64,000 bases of DNA from Subdoligranulum variabile (GCA_004554775.1 SFKI01000005.1:124001-188000); one strand, 5' to 3'; shown: positions 42,708 to 51,883, counted from the first letter of the stretch. Made by a program: numbers and translations. Notes: generated by a model from the sequence alone, not told the origin.

Positions 42708-43399
42708 ACTGTCCCCTCCTTTTGCGCCAGGGCGTCAAATTCGGCCTGTGTGATGGGTGTAAAGCGGATGCGGTCGCCTGCGGCATAGGGCAGCGTGCCC
42801 GCAGCGGGGTCAAACAGTTTCAGCGGCGTGCGGCCGATGAGCTGCCAACCGCCCGGGCTGGCAATGGGATAAATACCCGTCTGCTCGCCGCCGATGCCTA
42901 CTGCCCCGGCCGGGATGGCTGTGCGCGGCGTAGGCAGGCGCGGGGTGAACAGACGTTCATCCAGCCCGCCCAGGTACGGGAAGCCGGGCAGAAAGCCCAG
43001 CATGTAGATGCGGTAATCCCGCCCGGCATGCAGGGCGATGACCTCCTGCTCAGTGAGACCTGCGTGCTTGGCAACAAAGGGCAGGTCGGGGCCAAACGCG
43101 CCGCCATAGCAGACAGGGATCGTGACGAGCCTACCGGTCTCCGCTGTATTGGCTGCGCCGGGGGATGTGACCAGCTTTTGCAGGGCGGCGGCGACGGTAT
43201 CATAGTCCATCACAAGCGGGTCGTAGGTGATCATCAGCGAAGCAAAGGCGGGCACCGTCTCGCCCACGCCGGGGATGGCCGCTGCCTGCACGCGGGCGTT
43301 CAGCGCCGCCACCGCTGTGCCGATCTCGGGCGCGATGCGCTGTTCAAAAACAGCCAGCAGGGCGCTGTCCCCTACCGGGTGTAGTGTAAACGGCAGCAT
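42704..43399 (-). CDS. pxpB: 5-oxoprolinase subunit B
   Basis: 231 residues. Signatures: VGDSALLAVFEQRI, SLMITYDPLVMDY, VCYGGAFGPDLPFVAKHAG, MLGFLPGFPYLGGLD, and SPGGWQLIGRTPLKLFDP. With PxpC it forms the ATP-using part of 5-oxoprolinase. 24 bases downstream of the DUF4392 gene. Confidence 0.95.
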   Translation of the reverse strand: MLPFTLHPVGDSALLAVFEQRIAPEIGTAVAALNARVQAAAIPGVGETVPAFASLMITYDPLVMDYDTVAAALQKLVTSPGAANTAETGRLVTIPVCYGGAFGPDLPFVAKHAGLTEQEVIALHAGRDYRIYMLGFLPGFPYLGGLDERLFTPRLPTPRTAIPAGAVGIGGEQTGIYPIASPGGWQLIGRTPLKLFDPAAGTLPYAAGDRIRFTPITQAEFDALAQKEGTV

Positions 43400-43423
43400 G
43401 GCCGCCGCCCCCTTTCCGCAGAA

Positions 43424-44494
43424 TCAATCAAAAAAATGTTTTGCCAACACCGGACCAAACCAGTGGTCCGAATTGTGCGAGAATCGCACCGCGTACGCCG
43501 TACACTGGCGCATCAGGCTGACAATGCCCACGTTCATCCGCGTGCTGAAACCGTCGATGCCGGGCAGCAGCGAGCCGGTCATATCAATAAACCCGTTACG
43601 CGCGGCCACCCGCATGACCTCGGATTCCATTTCCTCGTGGTGCAAAATTTCCATATTTTTTTTGAGGTAGGCCAGCGCGGCCATCAGGCCGTAGCAGCCC
43701 CAATCGGAGCAGGTGGCCGTGATGATATTGTCCGCTTCGGTGGCGCTTAAAATGCCCCCGCCGCAGCCGCACTGGCACTCTCCTTTGTCGGTAAACGGCA
43801 CATACTTTTTGATGTGGTCGGCGATGGTGCCCATGCCGATCTCGTTGCCCAGATCACCGATGGCGATGTTGGGCACGCCCTGCGCACGCAGCAGATTCCA
43901 AAGCGCTTCGCTCTTGGCCTGCATTTCGGTCACATCCTTGCCGACGGCGTTGTGGTAGACGCCCAGGGCGTTGGCGCCGCTGGCTTCGACCGAAACAACG
44001 GCGGCGGGCCTGCGGGCGGCCAGCTCGGCGGCCTGCACAGGGGCGGCGGCTTTGTCCTTGGTAAAGGCCACAACGCCCATGCTCAACGGCAGTTCCTGCA
44101 CGGTGTCCAGATCTTCATAAATATGCAGACCGACGACGGCGGCACATTTCTCTATGGCCTGCACGCTGTCATTGGGGCAGACGATGACTGGCTTGGCGTT
44201 GAACGCCATGACCAGCGCACGGGCCAGCAGCATGGCGCTGACCGTGCCGTCCATCTCCGGCACTTTGTGAGGCAGCAACACAAAGCCGACCAAAATGTAT
44301 ACAAGGTCGTTCTCTTTTACATGGTCGCACAGCACCTGGGCGGCGTGCATCGTGAGCGGCTCGCCGGTAAAAGCCCGGCTGCCCGCATACAGAATGCGGC
44401 AGACGCCATAGCCGCGCGGATCAAGATTCATCAAAGCATCGATGTTTTCACCTACATTGTGCTTTTCCAGTTCGTCCCGGGTCATGGTGCGCAC
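43424..44494 (-). CDS. DUF4392 protein, probable D-glutamate cyclase
   Basis: 356 residues. Features: early GYGVCRILYAGSRAFTGEP, VYILVGFVLLPHKVPEMDG, VVSVEASGANALGVYHNAVG, then IAIGDLGNEIGMG and a cysteine-rich CQCGCGG near residue 245, which fit the DUF4392 domain. From memory, the mammalian homologue converts D-glutamate to 5-oxo-D-proline. It lies between a D-amino-acid aminotransferase (7-base gap) and pxpB, exactly where a cyclase feeding 5-oxoprolinase would be expected. Confidence 0.82.
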   Translation of the reverse strand: MRTMTRDELEKHNVGENIDALMNLDPRGYGVCRILYAGSRAFTGEPLTMHAAQVLCDHVKENDLVYILVGFVLLPHKVPEMDGTVSAMLLARALVMAFNAKPVIVCPNDSVQAIEKCAAVVGLHIYEDLDTVQELPLSMGVVAFTKDKAAAPVQAAELAARRPAAVVSVEASGANALGVYHNAVGKDVTEMQAKSEALWNLLRAQGVPNIAIGDLGNEIGMGTIADHIKKYVPFTDKGECQCGCGGGILSATEADNIITATCSDWGCYGLMAALAYLKKNMEILHHEEMESEVMRVAARNGFIDMTGSLLPGIDGFSTRMNVGIVSLMRQCTAYAVRFSHNSDHWFGPVLAKHFFD

Positions 44495-44501
44495 CCCCGT
44501 T

Positions 44502-45359
44502 TCAGTCTACGACCGTGGACTTGCCGGTGTAGGCAAAGTATTCACACAGCACTTCGTCCTGAATGGCCTTGAGCGTGGCCGGATCCTTACCACCGACGGG
44601 CTGGCCGTCCAGCTCGCAGGCATGCAGGCAGAAGTTGGAAGAAGAGGTCACAATAATCTCATCCGCATTTTTCAGATCGTCGAGCGTGAAGCATTTTTCC
44701 ATAACGGTGATGCCCAGGCGGTAGCACGCCTGGATCATGTGGGTCTTGGCGATGCCGCGCAGAATGAACTCATCGTTGGGGTGGGAGTAGAACACGCCGT
44801 CCTTCAAAATCGAGACATTGGAATGTGCACACTCGGTGACGATATCGCCGCGGTGGAACACGGTCTCCTGCACGCCGATGCGCTTGGCGTGCTGTGCGGC
44901 CACGACACTGGGCAGCAGGTTCAGCGTTTTGATGTTGCAGTGATAAAAACGGGTGTCCTCGGCGCTGTCCAGCTTAATGGGCACATCGGGGTCGTTCAGG
45001 TGGTTCTGGCGGATGGATACCCACAGCTTGCCGGGCAGCTTTTCGGCGTAGACATGGTTGCGGGTCTCGACACCGCGCGTGACCTGCCAGTAGACGAAGT
45101 GGGTGGTGCCGTCCACCTTGGCAAGCAAATCGGTCAGCAGCTTGCCGAGTTCCTCTTTCGGCATCGGAATGTTGATATCCAGGGCCTTGGCGCTGATATA
45201 AAAGCGGTCGAGGTGGTCCTGCATCAGATAGACCTTGCCGTTGGCACCCACCGTGGCATCGTAGACGCCATCGCCAAAAAAGTGTACACGATCGTTAAAC
45301 GGAACCATCAATTCTTCTGGCGTGCCGATTTTTCCATCGTAATATGCAAGTGCTTCCAT
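44502..45359 (-). CDS. dat: Class IV aminotransferase, probable D-amino-acid aminotransferase
   Basis: 285 residues, PLP fold type IV. Near the N-terminus VPFNDRVHFFGDGVYDAT. The likely PLP lysine is in CNIKTLNLLPSVVAAQHA, close to the equivalent segment of Bacillus DAT. ETVFHRGDIVTECAHSNVSI and VTSSSNFCLHACELDG also fit. DAT moves amino groups between D-Ala and D-Glu, consistent with the D-glutamate cyclase next door. Branched-chain aminotransferase or ADC lyase are less likely. Confidence 0.85.
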   Translation of the reverse strand: MEALAYYDGKIGTPEELMVPFNDRVHFFGDGVYDATVGANGKVYLMQDHLDRFYISAKALDINIPMPKEELGKLLTDLLAKVDGTTHFVYWQVTRGVETRNHVYAEKLPGKLWVSIRQNHLNDPDVPIKLDSAEDTRFYHCNIKTLNLLPSVVAAQHAKRIGVQETVFHRGDIVTECAHSNVSILKDGVFYSHPNDEFILRGIAKTHMIQACYRLGITVMEKCFTLDDLKNADEIIVTSSSNFCLHACELDGQPVGGKDPATLKAIQDEVLCEYFAYTGKSTVVD

Positions 45360-45405
45360 AACAATTCCTCCTCTATTCTACGATTGTGGTTTGGTAAGGC
45401 GCTGC

Positions 45406-45427
45406 GGACGGATATGGAATCCGCCCC
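45406..45427. repeat. Modular palindromic repeat, copy 7 (single module)
   Basis: GGACGGAT...ATCCGCCCC, one mismatch in the left arm. In the gap between the cytidylate-kinase-like gene and dat. Confidence 0.75.
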
Positions 45428-45452
45428 TGCATGCAGGATGCCTCCCCAATCT

Positions 45453-46103
45453 TTACAGCGGGCATTTTGCCCCGAATTTCAGCTCAATGACCTTTTTGAT
45501 AACTTCCACGCAGTTGTCCAGCCCGATGGCCGCGCTGTCCAGGCAAAGGTCGTAGTTTTCGACCCGCTTCCACTGGCGGCCGGTATGGTATTTGTAGTAA
45601 CTTTCGCGGTAATGATCGAGTTTATCAATGTAACGGATGGCCTGGCTGCGGCCGATGCCCTGGCGCTTCATCTCACGCTCGATGCGGTCCTCGTAGGGGG
45701 CGTCGATGTAGACGGTCAGCACATTGGGCTTATCCTTCAGCACAAAATCGGCGGCGCGGCCTACGCAGACGTAGCTTTCCTCGTCCAGCAGTTCCCGCAG
45801 GACCTTGGCCTGATAGTTGAACAGATTCTGGTCGCTGATGAAGTTGCCGCTTTCCGGCGGGATAAAGCCGCCATCGTATACATGCCGCGATACACGATAC
45901 AGCAGCGTTTTTTTGGTGTTTTCATCGGCAGCGGCAAAAATCTTTTCGTTGATGCCGCTGTCCTCGGCTGCCAGGCGCAGCAGCTTGCGGTCATACAGGT
46001 CGATGTCAAAATCCTTTGCCAGCTTTTTGCCGATATAGCTGCCGCCGCCCGACCCGCAGGTGCGGGTAATGGCCACAGCGAAGTGCGGATAATTGGGATA
46101 CAT
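45453..46103 (-). CDS. Cytidylate kinase-like family protein
   Basis: 216 residues. P-loop-like start ITRTCGSGGGSYIGKKLA (glycine/serine-rich, not a classical GxxxxGKS), then DIDLYDRKLLRLAAEDSGI. C-terminal kinase lid features DAPYEDRIEREMKRQGIGR and YIDKLDHYRESYYKYHTG, typical of the Cytidylate_kin2 group. True function unknown. Between livF (12-base gap) and dat on the same strand. Confidence 0.85.
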   Translation of the reverse strand: MYPNYPHFAVAITRTCGSGGGSYIGKKLAKDFDIDLYDRKLLRLAAEDSGINEKIFAAADENTKKTLLYRVSRHVYDGGFIPPESGNFISDQNLFNYQAKVLRELLDEESYVCVGRAADFVLKDKPNVLTVYIDAPYEDRIEREMKRQGIGRSQAIRYIDKLDHYRESYYKYHTGRQWKRVENYDLCLDSAAIGLDNCVEVIKKVIELKFGAKCPL

Positions 46104-46115
46104 GGCGCACCCTCC

Positions 46116-46814
46116 TTACTGGCCCAAATAGGCCTTTTTCACACGGGGGTCATTCAGCAGCTGCTGGGCGTCACCCTCGATCGTGATGGTACCGGTCTCG
46201 AGAACGTAGGCGCGGTCAGAGATAGCCAGTGCCATTTTTGCGTTCTGCTCGACCAGCAGGATCGTGATGCCCTGCTTGTTGACCTCCTTAATGATCTCGA
46301 AAATTTCCTTGACCAGCAGCGGGGACAGACCCATCGACGGTTCATCCATCAAGATCATCTTGGGCTTGCCCATCAGTGCGCGGCCCACGGCCAGCATCTG
46401 CTGCTCACCGCCGGAAAGAGTGCCCGCCAGCTGGCGCTTGCGCTCTTTCAGGCGCGGGAAGCGCTCGTAGACATCGGCCATCGTTTTGGCCATGTCGGTG
46501 GGGTCAGCGAACGCGCCCATCTCAAGATTCTCTTCCACCGTCATCTGGGGGAAGATGTGCCGCCCTTCGGGCACATGGGCAAGCTTTAGGGTAATGATCT
46601 TGCTGGGCTCGGTCTTTCGCAGGTCGTGGCCGTCAAAGGTGATGGAACCGCTGGCGGCTTTTTCCAGCCCGGTAATGGTGCGCAGCGTGGTGGTTTTGCC
46701 CGCGCCGTTCGCCCCGATCAGAGAGACGATCTCGCCGTCCTTGACGGTCATCGACACGCCGTTCAGCGCGTGGACGGCGCCGTAATTGACATGCAGGTCT
46801 TTGATCTCAAGCAT
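46116..46814 (-). CDS. livF: Liv-type ABC transporter ATPase (LivF)
   Basis: 232 residues from the ATG at 46814, overlapping the livG stop by 8 bases, with GAGGAGG inside livG. Walker A GANGAGKTT, signature LSGGEQQML, Walker B MILMDEPSMGLSP and the switch LLVEQNAKMAL. ATPase of a branched-chain-type (HAAT family) amino-acid importer. Confidence 0.95.
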   Translation of the reverse strand: MLEIKDLHVNYGAVHALNGVSMTVKDGEIVSLIGANGAGKTTTLRTITGLEKAASGSITFDGHDLRKTEPSKIITLKLAHVPEGRHIFPQMTVEENLEMGAFADPTDMAKTMADVYERFPRLKERKRQLAGTLSGGEQQMLAVGRALMGKPKMILMDEPSMGLSPLLVKEIFEIIKEVNKQGITILLVEQNAKMALAISDRAYVLETGTITIEGDAQQLLNDPRVKKAYLGQ

Positions 46815-47598
46815 TGGCGGCCTCCTCCGGTTCGTCCTTGCCCAGATACGCTTCAATGACATGCGGGTCGTTGGCGATCTGCTCCGGTGTGCCGGAAGCG
46901 ATCGTGGTGCCGAAATCCAGCACCTGAATGCGCTCGCAGATCTTCATGACCAGGCTCATATCATGCTCGATGAGCAGAACGGACACTTTAAATTCGTTGC
47001 GGATGTAGTTGATGATCTCCAGCAGTTCTTCAGTCTCGGTGGGGTTCATGCCCGCCGCCGGTTCGTCGAGGAGCAGCAGCTTCATATCGGTCGCCAGTGC
47101 GCGGGCGATTTCGAGGCGGCGCTGCTCACCATAGGGCAGGTTGTCGGACTCTAGATCCTCCTTACCGGAAAGGTGGACGACTTTCAGCAGTTCCTTCGCA
47201 CGCTCGGTGATCTCGGCTTCCTGCTGCCAATACTTTTTGGTGCGGAAGATCGCATCACCCAGGCTGTAGGTGGTATGCTCCTGCATGGCGGTCTTGACGT
47301 TTTCGATGACCGTCATTTTTTTGAAAAGACGGATATTCTGGAACGTACGGGCGATGCCCGCATGGACGATCTGGTGTGTTTTTTTGCCGTTCATCCGCTC
47401 ACCGCAAAGGTAGAACGAACCCTCGGTAGGCTTGTAAACGCCGGTGATGAGGTTGAACACGGTGGTTTTACCGGCACCGTTGGGACCGATAAGACCGACC
47501 AGCTCGGACTCGCCGATCTCCATGTTGAAATCATCTACGGCCTTTAAGCCGCCGAACTGGATACCCAGATGCTGGGCTTTCAATACGGGTGCTGCCAT
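46807..47598 (-). CDS. livG: Liv-type ABC transporter ATPase (LivG)
   Basis: 263 residues. Walker A GPNGAGKTT, LivG-typical GIARTFQNIRLF, signature-like LPYGEQRRLEIARALA, Walker B LLLLDEPAAGMNP and LLIEHDMSLVM. Paired with LivF. Confidence 0.95.
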   Translation of the reverse strand: MAAPVLKAQHLGIQFGGLKAVDDFNMEIGESELVGLIGPNGAGKTTVFNLITGVYKPTEGSFYLCGERMNGKKTHQIVHAGIARTFQNIRLFKKMTVIENVKTAMQEHTTYSLGDAIFRTKKYWQQEAEITERAKELLKVVHLSGKEDLESDNLPYGEQRRLEIARALATDMKLLLLDEPAAGMNPTETEELLEIINYIRNEFKVSVLLIEHDMSLVMKICERIQVLDFGTTIASGTPEQIANDPHVIEAYLGKDEPEEAANA

Positions 47599-47604
47599 AG
47601 GGGG

Positions 47605-48609
47605 TCACGCTCCTTTCGTAGCTTTTGCCTTGGGGTGGGTCAGGCTGCCCAGCAGGCGGGTCAGGCTGAACTCCCACCGGCCGAAGATACCGCCCGGGCG
47701 GAACAGCATGACCAGCACCAGCACGACCGAGTAGGCCAGCATGCGGTAGGTGGAGAAATCACGCATCAACTCCGGCAAACTGGACAGGAACGCCGCGCCG
47801 ATGATAGAGCCGGTCAGCGAGCCGGTGCCGCCGATGATGACCTCGGAGAGCAACTCAGCCGAATAGTTGAAGTTGAAGTTGGTGGGAATCATGGCAGTCA
47901 TGTAATGCGCGTAAACGCCGCCGCCAATGCCCGCGAAAAACGCGGAGATTGCAAAGGTCAGCACCTTGTAATAGGTAACGTTGATGCCGGAGGCCGAGGC
48001 TGCGATGTAATCCTCTCGGATGGCCTGCACGGTGCGGCCAAAGCGGCTGCGCACAAACAGGAACATGATGGTCACGCAGACGACCATGATCCAGAACGCA
48101 CGGTCAAAGGTAGAAAGCTTGAGGATGCCGCTCATCGTTTTGCCGCCGCCTGTGATGGAAAAGTTGCAGAAGCAGACGCGGATGATCTCGGCAAAAGCCA
48201 TTGTGACGATGGCGAGGTAGTCGCCCCGCAAGCGCAGCGCCGGAATACCGACAGCCACGCCCATGATGCCGGCGGCCAAACCGCCCGCCAGGATGGCGAC
48301 GAGGAGCAGCCCCAGGTCAGACAGTCCGCGCCCAGCCATCGCGCCGGAGACAATGGCGGAAACATAGGCACCAACCGAGACAAAGCCCGCGTGGCCCATC
48401 GAAAATTCACCCATAAAGCCAACAACCAAGTTCAGCGATGTGACCATGATGATGGTGTAGCAGGCGGTGGTGCAGATGCCCTGGATGTAAGTGGTGCTTT
48501 TGCCAAACACATTAAAGGTAAAGGCCAGCGTGATCAACGCGTAGAGCAGCGCGGCGCCAACCAAGTTGAGCCCGTAAGAGGCCAGCCGTCGTTTCGTCAT
48601 CTTGTTCAC
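47605..48609 (-). CDS. livM: Liv-type ABC permease (LivM)
   Basis: 334 residues with about eight to ten membrane segments. GFMGEFSMGHAGFVSVGAYV, GDYLAIVTMAFAEIIRV and the coupling segment IREDYIAASASGINVTYYK are typical of LivM. Six-base gap to livG. Confidence 0.95.
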   Translation of the reverse strand: MNKMTKRRLASYGLNLVGAALLYALITLAFTFNVFGKSTTYIQGICTTACYTIIMVTSLNLVVGFMGEFSMGHAGFVSVGAYVSAIVSGAMAGRGLSDLGLLLVAILAGGLAAGIMGVAVGIPALRLRGDYLAIVTMAFAEIIRVCFCNFSITGGGKTMSGILKLSTFDRAFWIMVVCVTIMFLFVRSRFGRTVQAIREDYIAASASGINVTYYKVLTFAISAFFAGIGGGVYAHYMTAMIPTNFNFNYSAELLSEVIIGGTGSLTGSIIGAAFLSSLPELMRDFSTYRMLAYSVVLVLVMLFRPGGIFGRWEFSLTRLLGSLTHPKAKATKGA

Positions 48610-48615
48610 GCTCCC

Positions 48616-49506
48616 TTACACTTTTTCGCCGACATTCTTGCCCAAAATGCCGGAAGGTTTGACCAGCAGGATCACGATCAGCGTGCCGTAGGTGACAGCC
48701 TCGTACCAGCCGGGGGCAAACAGCTTAACAAAAATTTCAATCAGACCAATGAGGATGCCGCCCAGCATCGCACCGGGGATGATGCCGATGCCGCCCAACA
48801 CGGCTGCAATAAAGGCTTTCATGCCCATCATGCTGCCCATATCGTTGGTAACGCGGGGATAGGTGGCGCAGTACATCAGCGCCGCCACCGCTGCCAGACC
48901 GGAGCCGATGGCAAACGTTGTGGTGATGATCTTGTTGACGTTGATGCCCACGAGGGTGGAAGCGTCCTTATCCTGCGGCACGGCGCGCATTGCTTTGCCG
49001 AGCTTGGTTTTCTTAACAAAAAGCTGCAAGGCGATCATGATACCCAGGCCGATGGCGATGGTAAGCAGCAGGTTCAGCGGCAAGGCCACGCTGCCAACCG
49101 TGATGGTGGGCAGGCTGAAGATGGCCTGCACGTTATGCGGCTTGGCACCAAACAGCACCATGGCGAGGTTTTCGAGGAAGATGCTCATTGCCAGCGCAGT
49201 GATCAGCGCGGACATGGAGCCAGCCTTGCGCACCGGGCGGTAGGCGAGGATCTCAACCAGCACGCCGACTACGGCACAGACCGCAATGGCGATGATGACC
49301 GCCAACCAGGCGGGCATACCCGCGTTGACCATAAGCGGGATGGTATAAAACAGTGTGTAGGCACCGATCATGATAAAATCACCATGGGCGAAGTTGATCA
49401 TGCGGATGATGCCGTAAACCATTGTGTAGCCCAGGGCAATCAGTGCGTAGATCGCGCCCTGGTTCAGACCGTTTATCAAACTTTGGAAAAACAGTGAGAA
49501 AGTCAT
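48616..49506 (-). CDS. livH: Liv-type ABC permease (LivH)
   Basis: 296 residues from the ATG at 49506, chosen because homology starts at TFSLFFQSLINGLNQGAIYA and AAGGGG lies upstream; a start nine codons earlier is possible. RMINFAHGDFIMIGAYT and the coupling segment MRAVPQDKDASTLVGINVNK are LivH signatures. Confidence 0.94.
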   Translation of the reverse strand: MTFSLFFQSLINGLNQGAIYALIALGYTMVYGIIRMINFAHGDFIMIGAYTLFYTIPLMVNAGMPAWLAVIIAIAVCAVVGVLVEILAYRPVRKAGSMSALITALAMSIFLENLAMVLFGAKPHNVQAIFSLPTITVGSVALPLNLLLTIAIGLGIMIALQLFVKKTKLGKAMRAVPQDKDASTLVGINVNKIITTTFAIGSGLAAVAALMYCATYPRVTNDMGSMMGMKAFIAAVLGGIGIIPGAMLGGILIGLIEIFVKLFAPGWYEAVTYGTLIVILLVKPSGILGKNVGEKV

Positions 49507-49581
49507 TGTGGTCCATTCCCCTTTTCTAAACACACAGGGGCGGGGGTGGTTTTCCCCCGCCGAGGTGCGATATATTCTCTT

Positions 49582-50817
49582 TTAGTCCGCCTTGGAAACG
49601 ACCGTACCGTCCGAGCCAAGCGTTTCGGTCCACTTGACCGCGCCGTCCACGAAGGTGTTGATGGCAATGCTCTTGATAGCGTCGCCGTTCTCATCCAGCG
49701 TGATGTCGCCGCCGACACCGGTGAAGCTCATGCCGGTCATGCCTTTGACAAGGCTGGCCGTGTCGGTGCCGCCTGCATTCTCGGCGGCCTGAACCAGCAT
49801 GTACATAGCGTCATAATACAGAGCTGCACAGGCGTTCAGGCTTTCGGTGCCGTACTTTTCCGTGTACTTCTGCACGAAGTTCTGGACAGCCGGAGCTGTA
49901 TCCTCGCTGGAGTAGTGGTTGGTGAAGTAGCAGTCATCGAACTGGGTGGCCAGACCGGTGGTGTCGCAGCCATCCCAGCCGTCACCGCCCATGATGGCAC
50001 CGGTAAAGCCTGCATTGCGGGCTGCACCAACCAGCAACGGAACGGTGTCGAGGAAGCAGGGATAATACAAAAGCTCTGCACCGCTGGCCACGGCCTGCGC
50101 CGCCTGCGAAGAATAATCGGTGTCGGTGGTCATACACTCACCGGTATAGGCAACCTCAATGCCGTTGGCCTCGCAGTTTTCAATAAATGCATCCTTCAGG
50201 CCGTTGGAGTAGTCATCGTCCTTGGCGTAGATGACTGCGGCCTTGGTAAAGCCTTTGTCCTTGGCGAAAAGCGCTGCCATCTTGCCCTGATACGGGTCGA
50301 TGAAGCAGTTGCGGAAGATGGTGTCGCCCTTTAAGGTAACATCGGCGTTGGTTGCACCGGTCGCCAGCAGCAGCATGCCGTCCTTGGAGGCCTGCTCTGC
50401 CATGGGCAGCGTGACCGATGAGAAGAAGCTGCCGACGATGGCCTCGGGCGAATCTGCCATGACCTTGTTGTAGGCGTTCATCGCCTGCTTGGCGTCCTTG
50501 GCATCGTCTGCGACCTTGCCGCCGTTGACGATTTCGATCTTATAGCCGGAGTCCCCGGCGTTGATCTCCTCCACAGCCATATCAACGGCGTTCTGTGCGC
50601 CCTCGCCGTAAATGGCGGAGCCGCCAGTCATAGCGCAGACAACACCCACACGAATGATGTTATCTTCCTCGCCATCCGCTGCGGCGGTGCTGCTGGCCGG
50701 GGCCTCACTGGAAGCAGCCGCCCCGCCCTGCTGGGTGCTGGAACCGCAGCCTGCAAACAGGCTGGCCGACATGGCAGCTGCCATAGTAAGTGCAAGAACT
50801 CGATTACGCTTTTTCAT
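49582..50817 (-). CDS. livK: Liv-type ABC substrate-binding lipoprotein (LivK)
   Basis: 411 residues from the ATG at 50817. Lipobox SLFAGC (Cys24), a linker rich in Ser/Ala/Gly, then a Peripla_BP_6-type fold starting IIRVGVVCAMTGGSAIYGEG. First gene of the liv-dat-pxp block, with a leader of about 175 bases carrying two terminator-like hairpins. The ligand is unknown; the downstream genes suggest D-glutamate, 5-oxoproline or related compounds. Confidence 0.94.
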   Translation of the reverse strand: MKKRNRVLALTMAAAMSASLFAGCGSSTQQGGAAASSEAPASSTAAADGEEDNIIRVGVVCAMTGGSAIYGEGAQNAVDMAVEEINAGDSGYKIEIVNGGKVADDAKDAKQAMNAYNKVMADSPEAIVGSFFSSVTLPMAEQASKDGMLLLATGATNADVTLKGDTIFRNCFIDPYQGKMAALFAKDKGFTKAAVIYAKDDDYSNGLKDAFIENCEANGIEVAYTGECMTTDTDYSSQAAQAVASGAELLYYPCFLDTVPLLVGAARNAGFTGAIMGGDGWDGCDTTGLATQFDDCYFTNHYSSEDTAPAVQNFVQKYTEKYGTESLNACAALYYDAMYMLVQAAENAGGTDTASLVKGMTGMSFTGVGGDITLDENGDAIKSIAINTFVDGAVKWTETLGSDGTVVSKAD

Positions 50818-50876
50818 GGTGTGACCCTCTCTTTCCTTTTTTACATACTTTACAATGAACCCTCTATCATCCAAAA

Positions 50877-50917
50877 CAAAAGGCGCACAGCACCTGCAAT
50901 GGTGCTGCACGCCTTTG
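50877..50917 (-). terminator. Second hairpin in the livK leader
   Basis: Near-perfect stem (CAAAGGCG...GGTGCTG and complement) with a 6-base loop. Read on the minus strand it ends in TTTTGTTTTGG. It lies between the promoter and livK. Confidence 0.7.
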
Positions 50918-50930
50918 TGCTTAAACAGAA

Positions 50931-50969
50931 AAAGGGGTCGCGATACTTTTGCAAGTACGCGACCCCTTT
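50931..50969 (-). terminator. First hairpin in the livK leader
   Basis: Arms AAAGGGGTCGCG and complement with an inner TACTT/AAGTA stem. Minus-strand T5 follows. It could end the upstream activase transcript or act as attenuator of livK. Confidence 0.8.
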
Positions 50970-50999
50970 GTCCCGTTTGTGTTCTGTGATGATGGTGTC

Positions 51000-51027
51000 A
51001 TTATAGCAGACTGTGCAAAAAGTGCAA
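51000..51027 (-). promoter_or_regulatory. Promoter upstream of livK
   Basis: Minus strand: -35 TTGCAC (51022-51027), 16-base spacer, -10 TATAAT (51000-51005). Predicted start near 50993, upstream of both leader hairpins. Confidence 0.8.
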
Positions 51028-51130
51028 GCCTTTTTTGGCAATTCCTACTAAAGCTTTGCCATTCCATGTGCTTTGCTTACGAAAACAATGTTTTTTTGCG
51101 GCTCGAACATTAGATTCTTAATGTACGGCC

Positions 51131-51873
51131 TTATTTGTAGGAAACGACCTCGATCCCGTACTGCTGTGCGGCCAGTGCTTCCCAGCGGGCAAGCTGCGCT
51201 TTGGTCGGTGCGGCAAAGTCCGCCGATGGTCTGGGCAGGCCCAGCTCGGCGTATTTGCCCTCACCGTAGCAGTGGTACGGCAGTAGCTCCAGCCTTGCGC
51301 CGGGGCAATGGCTGCTGATAAAAGTGAACGCCTTTTCCATCGTGGCATCATCCGCATTGACGCCGACGATGGTTGGAATACGCACGACGAGCGGCACGCC
51401 GAGGGCGGCGGCTTTTTGCAAATTTTCCAGAATCGTTTCATTGCCCTGCCCCGTAAAGCGGCGATGGGCCTGCGTGTCCGGGTGCTTGAGATCCATAAAA
51501 AGTAAATCCATTTTTTGCAGCACGGGGCGCAGCGCGGCAAAATCGAACTGGCCGCAGGTTTCCAGCGCCAGCGAGATACCGTCGTCGTACAACGCATCGA
51601 CCAGTTCGGCCAAAAAAGGCGGCTGTGCGGTGGCTTCCCCTCCCGAAAACGTCACCCACCGCCCGAGTAGCGGTAAAAAATTTCCTGCTGGCGCAGCTTT
51701 TTCAGCACATCCCCGGTTTCGGCCCAGTGGGTCATAGCGTTGCGGCAGGTCTGACCCTCGGGGTTGGCACACCAAGCGCAGCGCAGCGGGCAGCTCGCCA
51801 TAAACACGACCGTGCGGATGCCGTCCCCGTCGTTGACCGAGAAGTTTTGCAGCTGCATCAGATAGCCGCCCAT
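51131..51873 (-). pseudogene. Glycyl-radical-enzyme activase (PflA-like), frameshifted
   Basis: Radical SAM activase. N-terminal part from the ATG at 51873 (AGGAGGG before it): NFSVNDGDGIRTVVFMASCPLRCAWCANPEG with the CxxxCxxC motif (adjusted spacing), ending IFYRYSGGG and a stop. The rest, VTFSGGEATAQPPFLAEL to the C-terminus, continues in the next frame. A run of three G (51655-51657, C on the plus strand) needs a fourth to restore SGGGVTFSGGE. A single-base deletion or sequencing error. Directly downstream of the glycyl radical enzyme. Confidence 0.88.
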
Positions 51874-51883
51874 AGCGCCCTCC

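Noticed and set aside
50818..50993. T-box or known amino-acid riboswitch before livK
   Set aside because: No AGGGUGGNACCGCG-type T-box sequence, specifier stem or other recognised aptamer core was found.
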